Assembly (NCBI GenBank): GCA_032622095.1
Contig: CP136065.1
Span: 154,509,577 to 154,573,576, forward strand
DNA length: 64,000 nucleotides
Direction of reading: 5' to 3'
Source: Siphonodentalium dalli
Taxonomy: Eukaryota > Mollusca > Scaphopoda > Gadilida > Siphonodentaliidae
Within the stretch, counting starts at the first letter, position 1. Every line of letters begins with the position of its first letter. Shown here one piece after another: positions 1 to 11,246 of this stretch. The position numbers and the translations under genes were made by a program. A model generated the notes under the pieces. The model did no database searches, was not told where the DNA came from, and saw only the letters and a program-made list of their open reading frames with translations.

Positions 1-295
1 ATGGGTACACATAAAAAAGCACGATCTCAAACAGAGCCAGAGCATTGTGGAATAGCCTCCCTGACATATTTTAAACGTAATCAAATGAGGTCCACTGATT
101 GTACAGTCACATGCAGATTCACTTGAACCTATATTAAAAATTGTACTTGGATTTAAATTTATATTTTATTGCATTTTATGAGCATATCCCCAAAATGCTT
201 TGTACACCATGTACTCCCCTTTTTATTTTTGTCCCTACCCATTCCCCCCTTGTCATTATGTAATATATAACTTGGATTATCAAATAAAATCTCTT
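1..295 (+). pseudogene. 3' end of a CR1/jockey-like LINE (ORF2 tail plus 3' UTR)
   Basis: In the third forward frame, bases 24-71 read through the typical C-terminal tail of a CR1/L2-group LINE ORF2, with the signature ARALWNSLPD at about 36-65. A stop follows directly. The remaining 200 bases are AT-rich and end near 285-295 in an AATAAAATCT-like terminus common to such LINEs. Upstream coding lies outside the window, and an in-frame stop (12-14) shows decay. Its clade cannot be fixed from so short a stretch. Confidence 0.6.
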
Positions 296-680
296 GAGTT
301 CGTTTGAAAGAAAGTTACTATCATGAAATTAGGAGACTTCACATACCACACCACGTGGGTTCTGTGTTATAACAGTCATCATTGTATTTATACATTGCAC
401 TGTTATGCCATAGATTTTGGACAATGGTGGACTATTTGTCTTTAGTCATTGTCAAGATGGCTATATATTTCTAAATCACCGCTCGACAATTTATATATGT
501 TTATCGGCCTGAAATAAAACACGGAAGCGGAACTATCCTGCTACGGAACATATAGTCAAAGGTTGGAATGTTGAATGAAACGAAGCACAACTGTTGTTTG
601 CCATTTTATTTACTTGTACCGATCGTATAGTTAACGATATGTACAAAGCTTTTACAAGCGTAGGGGAGGAAACACGGGCG
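296..680. other. unassigned non-coding stretch
   Basis: AT-rich sequence with no credible reading frame, hairpin or family member that I can see. Confidence 0.5.
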
Positions 681-822
681 CGGTTCTGGAATTTCTCAAT
701 ATTCAAGGACTATTCAAGGACTGTTAGTTGAATTCAAGTACTATTCAAGGTTCAAATCGGATTCAAGGACTATTCATTCCAAGGTCCAAAATTCAAGGAC
801 TATTCATTTCTGTGCGAACCCT
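681..822 (-). mobile_element. DNA-transposon end with ATTCAAGGACTATTC repeats
   Basis: Read on the minus strand, the segment starts with CAGGGTTCGCACAG and then repeats a TAGTCCTTGAAT-like word about six times (forward copies near 701, 715, 733, 762 and 791). Ends of the CAGGGTTCGC type with subterminal CCTTGAA repeats are known from hAT-like elements in animals. The other terminus was not found, so this is a fragment or solo end. Confidence 0.5.
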
Positions 823-882
823 GTAAATTCACCCTCTGAGGACCTCATTCTGCAAATGTTCAGCATGATATTTTGAGGCCTG
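823..882. mobile_element. family A fragment (right arm only)
   Basis: The sequence TTCACCCTCTGAGGACC followed by TCATTCTGCAAATG and an outer GAGGCCTG matches the right arm of palindromic family A (compare 50703-50775). The left arm is missing. Confidence 0.7.
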
Positions 883-957
883 GAGAGGATGCATAATGTC
901 GTGAGAGACCTGTTATTGGAATGTGTAAACAACATCATAAAATGTATGTGCACTCAC

Positions 958-1146
958 TTCTCTGGTTGGAACTCTGGAAATGGTCAAAGTCCAACATGTT
1001 CATTCTATTAGCTGCCTGTACGTTGGAATCGCCCCAACCACTACTGCCAGGCTTGACAGGTGGCCCCTGATTCCAGCCACTGTCGTCTGGGCGTCCGTCC
1101 CACTTTCCTCCTGCAGTCAACTGACTGGTAGTCTTTCCAGCCACTG
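958..1146 (-). CDS. candidate internal exon of a GW-repeat (GW182/TNRC6-like) protein
   Basis: On the minus strand a 189-bp open stretch is preceded by a pyrimidine-rich tract ending in CAG (1147-1149) and followed by a strong donor GTGAGT (957-952). The exon length is a multiple of three, with two leading bases, 62 full codons and one trailing base, so it could be skipped without shifting frame. The peptide is rich in W/G/S/P: KWDG, SGWNQGPP and SSGWGDSNVQ carry three tryptophans flanked by glycine or aspartate, followed by an NMLDFDHF segment. Such W-containing motifs bind Argonaute or the CCR4-NOT/PAN complexes in GW182/TNRC6 scaffold proteins of microRNA silencing. No neighbouring exon was recognised in the window. 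Family A element A2 lies in the upstream intron only 52 bases from the acceptor. The splice sites and open frame are seen directly; the GW182 identity is an inference from composition and could be another W/G-rich protein. Confidence 0.5.
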
Positions 1147-1198
1147 CTGAATGAACAAAATAAAATTCATTGTGAGCATTTCACTTTTATGCGTACAT

Positions 1199-1971
1199 CA
1201 AGCCTGAAGTTAGTGAGTCTGACATTTGCAGAATGAGGCCCCCAGAGGGGGAATTTAGTAAAGCTATCCCACTAAGCGGGCTAGCATCACCAAATTCACC
1301 CTCTGGGAACCTCATTCTGCTGGGCCTCATCTTCTAGGAAATAACTATATTCTCAAATTTACATTGTTATTAATTACTTTTTTGTCAGTTTCTATATCCC
1401 CTAATATGCAGAAGATAAATTGCATAGTCGAGGTGACTAATGGATGAACATCACCAACTTCAACAGGGAAACTTCAATCTGATTCTAGGTCTCCCATAGT
1501 AGTTTAGGCCTAAGCAGAATGAGGTCCCCAGAGGGGGAATTTTGTGACACTATCCCTCCTTGCGGGCTAGTGCCACTAAATTCACCCTCTGGGCAGGGAC
1601 CAGCCTAGAGGGAGACTTTCCCTAAATTGCGTCCTAGGGAGAAGTGACTTCTCTCTCAAAAATCAGTATCATAGTATGAATATGTCCCTACAGTACATTT
1701 AAACTGTATTTTCTGAGTTTAATGGTGTCCTTATTCATTATAATCATTTTATAAATGGGCTATTGTATTGCAGAATAATTATTGGATCATAGAATGGTTA
1801 TGTTTGGGTGTAAATTGAACTTGAGCCATTATGACTTTTCCTTGATAACAGTCCACTTCTCCCCAATAATCAAATTGGAAGAAGTGACTTCAACCTAATT
1901 AAAACCTCTAGGCGGGTCCCTGCCTTTGGGGACCTCATTCTGCTAATGTCAGACACAATAAATTCAGCTTG
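1199..1971. mobile_element. family A element (long form, A2) with 8-bp target duplication
   Basis: Starts CAAGCCTGAAG and ends AATTCAGCTTG. It is flanked by GCGTACAT (1191-1198) and GTGTACAT (1972-1979), an 8-bp duplication with one mismatch, as hAT transposases make. Two internal GCAGAATGAGG palindromes (1228-1320 and 1516-1945, the latter interrupted) are separated by a unique middle. No coding capacity. It sits beside the candidate GW exon. Confidence 0.75.
1594..1922. mobile_element. hAT-like element nested in A2
   Basis: A 329-bp insertion with inverted ends CAGGGACCAGCCTAGAGG and, at the other end, the complement of CAGGGACCCGCCTAGAGG. It interrupts the conserved CACCCTCTGGGG arm of family A, flanked by CCTCTGGG (1586-1593) and CCTTTGGG (1923-1930), an 8-bp duplication with one mismatch. 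It is younger than its host element and non-coding. Confidence 0.75.
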
Positions 1972-1984
1972 GTGTACATAACAA

Positions 1985-2095
1985 ATCAGGGTTGGTGATT
2001 TTTTTGATTTTTTTAAATAAATCAAACAAATCGATTCATTTGATTTAAATCAAGATTTTTATGATTTAAATAGATTTATTTGATTTTTTTTCTAA
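1985..2095. repeat. GATTTAAATC-rich low-complexity repeat
   Basis: Begins CAGGGTTGGTGATTTTTTTG and continues as alternating GATTT/AAATC words. This resembles one end of a transposon family seen in many animals, but no partner terminus was found. Confidence 0.35.
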
Positions 2096-2704
2096 ATGTT
2101 ATGAAAATATGTATTTGTGCAATTTCTCTGAAGGTTCTGAAAGGTAATGCTTATTATATCCAAGGCTGGATTAATCATAATTCTGTGAATTTTTAATTAT
2201 TTTGTGTATACCAATGAAACACACATATCATGGCAGTACAGATATACCGACCATGTGCTTTATGCATACACTATTACACTTGGGTCCATGTGGGTTCCAA
2301 TGTTGTGATATCTGGAAAGGTAGACCTGTGCCTAAACTTTTAGTAATAAAATTAGAAATTAAAATAACAGGAATCAGTACCTATGTTTAAAAATTCTTAC
2401 ATTATTTCTGTGCTATAAAACAGCATTCAGTATTTATGCATTTATTATTATTGACTCATAATTATCAGATATTTCAGCAAAATTCATCTTCAAAATTAAT
2501 TTTAACCTATTTTTCACTGCAAGTTAGTACTCTTTTCTTCTGCGCAACTGAAATGGACAGAAACTTAAAATACCCCGGGTAACTTGGGACATGATATATC
2601 ATCATTAGTATTAATCACTATGTAATTATTCATCTATATTAGTAGAAGTATACTTTGAATGTAGGAAGTAGAAAAGTATGATACTATTGGAAGTAGCATA
2701 GTAG
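2096..2704. other. unassigned non-coding stretch
   Basis: AT-rich; the 62-codon open frame at 2202-2390 has no recognisable domain and no splice context. Confidence 0.5.
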
Positions 2705-2706
2705 TA

Positions 2707-3708
2707 CAGTAAAACCTCTCCAAACCAAACACCCTCAGACTGGCCCTCTGTTTGGTTTAGAGAGGTGTTCGGTTTATAGAAAATTGCACTACATTCGAAT
2801 GTATTGACGTCGTTACTAAGAGTTGTCGAAGCACATCCAACTCATTATTGAATTTAACTTTATTCATTAAAGTACCAAATAAAATATAAAATAACATAGA
2901 TAAAACATGGTATAATAAGAATTAAAACATGGTATATTGATAAGACATAATACATATATGTACCGCTATATAGATAAGACTGTATATGTTCGAAAATGTC
3001 GCTGAAAATATTAATGTAGCACTTGTATTGTAGTTTCGTACTGTTGAATAAGCATACAGCCAGATTAAATTAGCGTATCTTTGTTCGGCAAACACTTTGA
3101 ACTGGATTATAACAGCATGTGTCATAATAGATAACTGTGCTTATTTCACACATTGAGTGAACAATGGTGACTTCACATAGAATAGAGCACCGACACTAGG
3201 TTTTCACATCAATAAACGTGCTGAGATGGACTCTTATTTTTACGACCACTGTCCAAACAAAACACTAATGAGGCTCGCTAAAAGTGCACGATGACAGTGT
3301 ATTGTCACCAATACACTTTTAATCAACCTGTCACAATGAATGAGCCACGAAAATGTCCGCTCAGAGTTTAATGTAGACCATGCAGAGATTTAAACTTATA
3401 AAGGATCCCCAGTTTTCACCAAAGCCAATAAGAGCTCAGCATCAAGTATGTCAAATTTAAAGCTTGTGCATTCGGTTAGTGTCGATTTACGTGTTCGGTT
3501 TTCAGAGGTAAAAATTTATGTATTCGTTCACTATGGACTAGAAAAGCGTCAGACATTCGGAATAGAGAGTTTCCGGATTATAGAGGTAATTTTTAGTGAG
3601 AATTAACTAGGGTGAATTTGGGACCGGTTAAATTGTTCGGAATGGAGAGGGATTGGGTTTATAGAGGGATTGGGTTTATAGAGGGTCCGGTTTGGAGAGT
3701 TTTTACTG
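2707..3708. mobile_element. pogo/Tigger-like non-autonomous element
   Basis: Ends are inverted: CAGTAAAACCTCTCCAAAC at 2707 and its near complement GTTTGGAGAGTTTTTACTG ending at 3708. TA flanks both sides (2705-2706, 3709-3710), the target duplication of Tc1/mariner/pogo transposases. Subterminal TTCGGTTTATAGA words repeat at both ends. The interior has no transposase frame; the 116-codon frame at 3612-3962 only runs through the right terminus. Confidence 0.75.
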
Positions 3709-3710
3709 TA

Positions 3711-4945
3711 TACACTATACATGTACAACCAATCAGAACAAGAGAATGTCAAAATCTTAATCTGATATATTATATTTCACCTCGCCCAGAAATGGTGGCT
3801 CTGAGATCTGTGTCCTATATTGGTACAAGAGATCTACATCTCCAGAAAATATATATACGGTACATAAATGCAGCCAACAATTTACAATGGCGTGTCCAAA
3901 TGAAAAAAATGCTCACAGGACCGACATCAACCTTGAAGCGGCAACTTGATAGGGCTTTTTGATAACTTTCAGGACATTCTTATTACAATTATGTTTGTCT
4001 CAACATGAATATCAGCACAGGGATGATCATTTGTTCTCAGTAGAACAGGTTTAACTTGATTTCTATTACATTCTCATGGAGGGATTTTGCTTTGAACCGT
4101 CCGGCAGTTTGTACTGGTTGGATCCAGTTAGGTAGTATGCATGCTAAAAGTTTGAATTGTTCGGTGAAATAAAATAGATAGAGCATGTCATGTTGTTGAC
4201 TATGTGGGTATACCTGTATAGAGCCCAGTAGTGTGGTATACCCAGCCCTCTAAATTGTCCCACAGCAAATTTGGTGCAGTGGCAATGTAGGCTCCGCATG
4301 TTGCCAAGGTATTTCTCACAGCATTGCTTATTGTCGTGGCCAATTTTTATGACTTATACCCACACCAGTGGGCACTATACAAGCCTAGTCAACAAGACGT
4401 GCTCCATTTATTAAATTTACCATAATGCTTACCCTGCATTTTGAACTGCAGCTTGAGTTAAAACTGAGCAATGTGGTTATATATAAGCACTGTTTATTCG
4501 TTGCAAACAAACTTGCCACAAACTTCTTTGGTCTGAAAGCAAAGTCATACAATTATGTTTAACCAAATGTATCAAAAGATATGCATTATGTGCATGATAT
4601 CCAAAATAACACATTGCCAGTGTGTATTAGAAAATTGAAGGTCACAGATACAGAACTTTACGGATAAAGAAATCTTTGAATGCTTTACAAATTACAATTA
4701 TTGAAAGAGTTAGTGATAAATAGAGTGTCTACATCTTTTGAGTATTTTTTTTCAGATAAGCATACTATTAAATGGTTTTTTTTCTTCTTTTGCAACTTTG
4801 TGAAAAGTTGTAGGCGATGTTTGTAAACCAGACATTAAAATTGGTGTCGCCTGAGAATCAATGTATATTAGATTGTCCGATGGACAGGTAGCCTGTTTTA
4901 TCGTTCAGTTGTAGTTTTTTATTCACTTAATAGCCATTGGATTAT
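3711..4945. other. unassigned non-coding stretch
   Basis: No gene or repeat-family member recognised. Short T-runs occur at 4745-4790. Confidence 0.5.
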
Positions 4946-5192
4946 TTAACCCTTTCTTTACTAAATAGTCATGGACAATTAGTTCCCAAAGGAAAAGTTC
5001 AGATAATAAGTTCAACAAAACTTTAAATTGTTATCTGAACATTTCCCACCAATTAATTTTATCGTTCTGCACTCAAATGTCTGTCATCTGCTTACATTTC
5101 CTGAGTACCCCTCCAGATGAGTAATAAAGACTATTTCCAATGTATACTTTCATAACTGAATGGGAGAATCCATTTAGTAAAGAAATGGTTAA
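4946..5192. mobile_element. family D TTAA element (D1)
   Basis: Flanked by TTAA (4946-4949, 5189-5192) with inverted ends TTAACCCTTTCTTTACTAAA and TTTAGTAAAGAAATGGTTAA. A second inverted pair lies inside (AGATAATAAGTTCAACAA against TTGTTATCTGAACA). TTAA target sites and CCC-starting ends are characteristic of piggyBac-type transposition. Non-coding, 247 bp. Confidence 0.75.
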
Positions 5193-5678
5193 GCAGTTAC
5201 CCTGATCAGATTGCAGTATGAATAAAATAAAAACAACTTAAAACGTCCCAAAAGACAAACCAAGGGTCAGGACAAAACAAAAAACTTCTTGTTTCCGATA
5301 AAATTGGGAAAATTTTCCAGACATGCAGATTTTAATTTTTTTTTTAAACCTTGGATAAAAACATCTAGTCCCTTGTTCATTCACTCTGCAGTAAGATCTC
5401 TACCAATGTTGAGCTTAATAACCCACTTTTTTTTGCTTTTGGGATTGGGAAAACAATAGATATTCACATTGACACTCTAACTAACAGGTAACAAAATAGA
5501 CTAGCTTTCTGGAGAAAATTGAAAAAAAAATTGAGGCAGGCAAGAAAATCTCAGCCAGGCAGGGTATCGGAAATAAATTTGTTTTTTGGCCTCACCCCAC
5601 TGGTTAGAACGAAGCGAGTTTGGCTACCAACTGCATTAAATTGTTTTCTAGTAGCAACATGACGAGATGAGATCCAAT
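5193..5678. other. spacer with family W fragment
   Basis: Around 5285-5345 the words TTTCCGATAA and AAATTTTCCAG, followed by a T-run, resemble the terminus of the T-rich element at 7045-8003. Otherwise unassigned. Confidence 0.35.
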
Positions 5679-5945
5679 TTAACCCTTCTTTACTAACTGG
5701 ATTCTCCCTTTCAGTTATAAAAGTATATATTGGAATGGTCTATTATTTATTTGGATGGAAGTTTAAGTAACAAAAGCAGATGACCAACAACCGAAAGCTA
5801 ATACAAGTGCAGAAGAATTCGTATTCTTTTGTGGGAAATGTTCAGATAATAACAACTTATTAATTGTTGAACTTATTACATACATAAACATTTCCTAAGG
5901 GAACTACTCATCAACGAGTATTTAGTATCTTTAGAAAGGGGTTAA
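5679..5945. mobile_element. family D TTAA element (D2), inverted relative to D1
   Basis: TTAA at 5679-5682 and 5942-5945. It reads as the reverse complement of D1: the CTCCCTTTCAGTTATAAAAG arm first and the CCTAAGGGAACTACTCATC arm last. About 267 bp, no coding. Confidence 0.75.
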
Positions 5946-7044
5946 ATACATTTTACTTACCATTTAAAAATAATGAAATGCTTAAAACATCCAAGAAATT
6001 CCTTCCTGGTCAATATCATTATGCTTATATACAGAATCGTCTGAAAAAGAAACAAGGATTTCAGAGTTACATGTATATAAGGATTAACTGTCATGTGGAC
6101 TGTTTTTATGGAGATGTAACGGTGAGGTAAGTGGACATAACTTGTGTTATGTTGAAACCCGATGATGTATTAAGTCAATCCTGCGCGAGTCAAAATGCGC
6201 CCAAAGCATTACGCGTTAGTCTTTCCAAACCTAATGACGTATCGATGGTGTTATTAGCTTGGTGTTATGAGGCGTTGCGCATTCACCGAGAAATAACTGC
6301 AACTAGCCACGTGGGCGCCGACCAATCAGAATGCTGGATTTAGTGATGACAACACTTAGTGTGTAAATATAAATTTAATGACATTTAAACAAGAGGTTGC
6401 ACCGCTGGTGCTGGCATACATGTGTACACAAGACCTGATTTTAATATTAAATCAAGAGGAAAGCAACATGTATACCATATTATTTTAATCGGTTCATATT
6501 TGTTGGGAGTTATCAAGCCAGACGAAAGCAAATTGCGAAAAATAGACTAACTACATGTAAATGCAAGGTCCGGAACTCAGACAAAATAATCGGGACAAAC
6601 CTGGTTTGCTCACTGATTTGATATATTGTGGCCAGCAACTTGTATACCAAAAAATATAGAAATTGGTTCATATTTGTCTGACTTATCAAGCCGGATGTAC
6701 AGTCTATTGATCCAGTATACCCCCATTCTCTTCAGAGAGTGGGGATACAAATATTTGTAACTGAAAAAACAGCCAGCCTATGAAATGGAATTAACTTCAC
6801 TATGGCACAAATATGTCATTGATATACATAGAACAGCACTTGTGTTTTCCCGTTCGTCAATTTATGTATGGCATGCAATGTCAACCAGTTTATGAATCTA
6901 ACAGTTTTAGCAATAGTTACTTACCTATACAGAACATTTTGGAAAGCACATGGACCCCGAGATCTGAAGCAGAAAACATTTCTTTTTAATTTTGTTTATA
7001 AATCATAATGACCAAAATGGATATTCCACTAGTTTAATGTGTAA
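5946..7044. other. unassigned stretch with a short direct repeat
   Basis: GGTTCATATTTGTTGGGAG at 6491 recurs in altered form near 6664, each followed by TTATCAAGCC. No credible exon; the 70-codon frame at 6131-6343 is unrecognised. Confidence 0.4.
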
Positions 7045-8003
7045 GGCCAAAAAAAATAAAATATTTGTTTCCTATCACAGAGCCAAAAAATTCCAGGTAA
7101 GTAGGTAGGGATTTTTATTTTTTTGGTAATATTTTTTTTATTTTTTCCCCGAACAGTTAAGAAGTACATTAATGCTTACTCTTTATACTTGTGCTAAGGC
7201 TGTCCATGTGTATTGCAAGTAACTGTTAATGTAGCACAATAATATGATAAGTAATGCAGTCTCCCAGGCACTCAACTACATGTATGCAGCTCTATTGTAA
7301 TTATTCTCTCAGTTTAGCTTGTGGTGACACATCTTCCTCAGAGCACAATCTAGACATATCAACAGGCCCAAGACGAACACCATAATAGGGCTTTTCTATG
7401 ACTTTATAATAACATAACTTGTATGTTATTAATTCAAACCTCACTTAAATATTTGGTCATAGGCCTCAGGACCTAAGACACACCTCCACTGTCATGATAT
7501 CTCACATACGCCTCAGACACATTGCACAGGGTGTAAATATTCCTCAGACACCCCTCAATTGCATTGAAATATAAAGTCCCACACCACACTGAAAAAGGTA
7601 CATGTACCACAGGCCACACCTTGACTGGGATACCACACCTCAGCAATGGGAGTATCAGTTGAACAAACAATATTACCACAGGCAGGTTTTAAAGACTGCA
7701 GATTTATTGGTGTTGAATGTGGATTCATCTGCACAACCACAAATGGACATGTATTTTAAGTAAATTGTTTTTGAAAATTCCATCAAAAAATTATTGCTGC
7801 TTAATGTAAACATAGTATATAGTATATATTTAGCGATATAGATGTGTTTACATGCCAATTATATGCATTAAAAAAAAGTTTAAATTTTTTTTTGTTATTA
7901 TTATAAATTTTTGGTTGAAGTTTGAAAAAAAAAAGTCCAGGTCGGACCAATTTCGGCAGGTCGGTCGGGTAACCGGAAACACATATGTTTTTTTTTTTTG
8001 GCC
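7045..8003. mobile_element. T-rich element with GGCCAAAAAA inverted ends (family W)
   Basis: Starts GGCCAAAAAAAATAAAATAT, then TTGTTTCC. It ends GGAAACACATATG plus a T-run and GGCC, giving roughly 30-bp imperfect inverted ends about 960 bp apart. The subterminal TTCCAGGTAAG and TCCAGGTCGG words also correspond. A related fragment is at 17819-17892. No transposase frame is visible inside. Superfamily unknown. Confidence 0.45.
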
Positions 8004-9079
8004 TAATCGAACAATAAAAATATTCCTCCTTTCCAGGTCCAATAATGGTTGAGGTTTACCATACCAGCCATTGGATAAATCGCCTCAATGGATAATTTGC
8101 ATTTAATTTTGAAGCTTAAAATGCTGCCTTTTGGCTCTTTCTGTTGTAAACATTGCACCTATTTCAGTGGCTTGTAAGTGAACATCAGAATGACATATTG
8201 ATCTGGATTGAGAGGTATTTTGAAGCATTTTTTTAAATAGTTGGTTTATCACGAATGTAAGATAAACAAACATTCCATCAATGCTTTGGGTATTCCCCAT
8301 ATGATTTAGGGGAATTCCCAAGCAGGGGAGCATGCAACAAATTATCATCAAAAACATCTCAAAAATCTTTTCGGATCATCATAAACATCATCATCACTCA
8401 CATCATCACCACCACCACACTCCATCTCAACATTCTCACTACATGTAATTCATCCCAGGACTGCTTCACCCATTTTGCGACTAACGGTAAGTCAAGATCG
8501 TTTGCATATGCAATGCATATGTTCTCTTCAATATTAAGTGTCAAATATACTCAACATGGGGATTAAATGTTGGTACAGCTTAAAAGAATCTTTATGCAAT
8601 ATATACACAGTTAGCGGCTTCACGCTAAAGCCTCATTAAAACATGAGAAAAATGCTGTCAATGCATGCATTTGGAGTCAGAGTTTATATAATGCTCATTC
8701 CCGGGCTTTATATAAACATTCCAATGTGATGTCATCCGGTAGAAGTTTGCATCAAAGTGATTATACTGCAGTCATTGAAATTGAATGTGGGTCAATCAGG
8801 CATTGTCAAGGAATGTTAGTCAGGTCAAGTACGGCCACTATTTGTGAATTTGCTGCTGTTTGCAGTTGAATTCTCAGATAATAATACATATAATATGATA
8901 AATATGTTTTAAACATGTGGGACAGGGAATAAAATAAAGACATACCATGAGGATGGGTGTGTTTATTTTTTTTCTTATACCAGATTTTATTATCATCTTA
9001 GAGTTAGTTTGCACCGGCATTCTGTCTCGTTAACCTGTGATCGGTGTTTATTCCTCAAAATTAGGCTGAAAATATGCCT
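8004..9079. other. unassigned stretch with an (ATC)n microsatellite
   Basis: An imperfect ATC/CAC microsatellite occupies about 8374-8425. No gene signal was found in the rest. Confidence 0.5.
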
Positions 9080-9087
9080 CTCATTGA

Positions 9088-10954
9088 TAGAGCTGAAACG
9101 GTTAGACAGATAACCGGTTAGCATCCGGTTAGCGACGTAACCGGTTAGAAAAATATGAACCGGACATAACGGCATCCCGTTGTCAGTTGAATGTGAACGT
9201 GAATAATCCTCAAAATATTAGGTTAAATGATGCAAAACTAATACTAAATTCTGTGTCACTGATAGAGTGCAATGCAAGCATTAATTGGTACACGCGGTAG
9301 TATCAGATACTTAGTAGCAATTCTCGACCTGTCTGGAAGTGTCGGCGACCTTCAATCAATTCCGACCCTTTGAAGTTTTCTCTGATCTTCCGACAAAAGC
9401 ACGTGTGCAGTCACTGCAGCCCTGGGAATTAACCTAGGCAATAGGCAATGCCTAGGTAAAAGCAGAGGCAAAATCGGTTTGCCTAGGCAATTATATTCCT
9501 AGGTAAAACAAGTTAATTGGGTTACTAAAATGTATTTGTGTCTATCAGAAATAGAACCTCTTTAGCCAAAATGACTTCCTTAAATCACTCTTTACATACA
9601 TGTACATTGTCCTACAATTGTTTCCATGGCACTGGGCCAGTAACTAGCTACCCGGTATAAGCACACTTGTTTTGGACATTATTTGTGGATTTGTACATAT
9701 ATGTTGAGTAGTGGCCTGGAAATAATGTTCCCCCAAAATAACTAAGCATTTCAGGTTATTATTGAATCATATTAATTTGAGATGGCAATATTGTTGCAAA
9801 ATTGCCTAGGTCAAATCTGTTTCTGCCTAGGCCAATTTCTTTTACCTAGGCAAATATATCGCCTAGGCAAATTTTCCTTAATTCACAGGGCTGGTCACTG
9901 TGTATCAAGTCTGAATGCACACAAGGAAGTGACAACGTAAAAGTGGCGTTGTGTGGCAATGCGTGCTTTCGTAACTTAATAGTTAATACTGCACGAAGCA
10001 ACATGGATTCAAATTAGAATCACACCACGACATACTAAAACTGTTTTACAGTGGGGTTTATAAAAACTATATAAGTCGACAAAGTTTGATGATTGAGATC
10101 AGCTGCACAATGTCTTCACTCTTCCCGTTCTTCCTCCCTATTGTGATCTAATATGATCAATTCAATTGAGTGACCAAACAGACATCGTAGTTGAAGCAAC
10201 CCAAAACTTCTTCAATGATCTTCCCTTTTATCAAGGAAATTGATGATCCATGCTACTCTGTAACTGGTTGTGCCTGTGGGACTAATTGACACTCAATTTG
10301 GCAGTAATTTCTATATGTTAAGTGATTGCATACTAAAACCGAGGTTTTTTTTTACTAAAAAAACCGAGGTTTTTTTTTACCAAAAAAAAAGAAACCGAAA
10401 CGTAAATTCTATAACCTTCCAACACTAGTGTCCGTGATCATGATACCGACGAATAGCTCGAATACAGAATAGGACTGCGAGTCTGACCTAACTGACCTTC
10501 CTTTTTGTTCTAGTTATTACTTTCTTGTCTTTATATATAATTAATTGGAGGATATACCAATGATAATGATATATTACAGATCTTTAATATATAGTTTTGT
10601 TACTCGTTTTACCAATACCCATACTATTGTTACTCGTTTTATAAATGCCCAATCATATGCTGATCACGGCAAATAAGCGATCCCCCTGCCATTCAAAAAT
10701 TTCACTTGCTCATTTCCCATCACGAGAGCCAGCAAAAGAACAGTGAATGCGTGTTTTTGAATATCGTTAAATGCCGTGAATAAGGTCTTTATTTCAGCTA
10801 CTATTTCTCACCTAGGTTTGTCCATGGAGCATGGCATAATGTCGACATAATTAGTGTGAGAGAAGTCCGCCAGAAATTAGCGGTTAACCGGTTGAAATCC
10901 GGCTAACCCCGATGGTTAACCGGTTAGAAGAATGGGTCAACCGTTTCAGCTCTA
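9088..10954. mobile_element. hAT-like non-autonomous element with perfect 8-bp target duplication
   Basis: Ends TAGAGCTGAAACGGTTAGAC and, inverted, GGTCAACCGTTTCAGCTCTA. Both sides carry CTCATTGA (9080-9087 and 10955-10962), a perfect 8-bp duplication typical of hAT transposases. Subterminal AACCGGTTAG words repeat on both arms. The interior (1.87 kb) holds no recognisable transposase and is itself interrupted at 9417-9893. A 30-bp direct repeat (ATTGTTACTCGTTTTA) is at 10590-10640. Confidence 0.85.
9417..9893. mobile_element. CAGCCCTG-ended element with CCTAGG palindromes (family N, N1)
   Basis: A 477-bp insertion inside the hAT-like element. Ends are CAGCCCTGGGAATTAA and its inverted counterpart TTAATTCACAGGGCTG, flanked by GTCACTG on both sides (9410-9416, 9894-9900). 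Each arm carries four CCTAGG hexamers. Non-coding. A diverged relative is at 37620-38378. Confidence 0.8.
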
Positions 10955-10962
10955 CTCATTGA

Positions 10963-11246
10963 CTTATCGATCTATAAGTCGCAGGTATGTACCATAGGTG
11001 TCAGAGGGAGTGGGGGAGGGTTATAATGGTACACTACTTTAGATTACAAAATAGTTGTACTGTACTATGATTATTACTATGGCTTTACCACTACACATGA
11101 ATAAATATTTCGCACAAATACCAGCATTCAACTATTTATGGTCAAATAAATTTATTTTCAAATTACAGATCTGCAATAGACTGAAATATTCGAGGAACTA
11201 CCAGCAGAAATTATTTTCAACAAATTCTGTTGACACATAACAGGAA
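10963..11246. other. unassigned stretch
   Basis: A short AT-rich spacer between the hAT-like element and a perfect hairpin. Confidence 0.5.

Noticed and set aside
3612-3962. 116-codon forward frame
   Set aside because: It spans the right terminus of the pogo-like element and flanking DNA, so it is not a gene.
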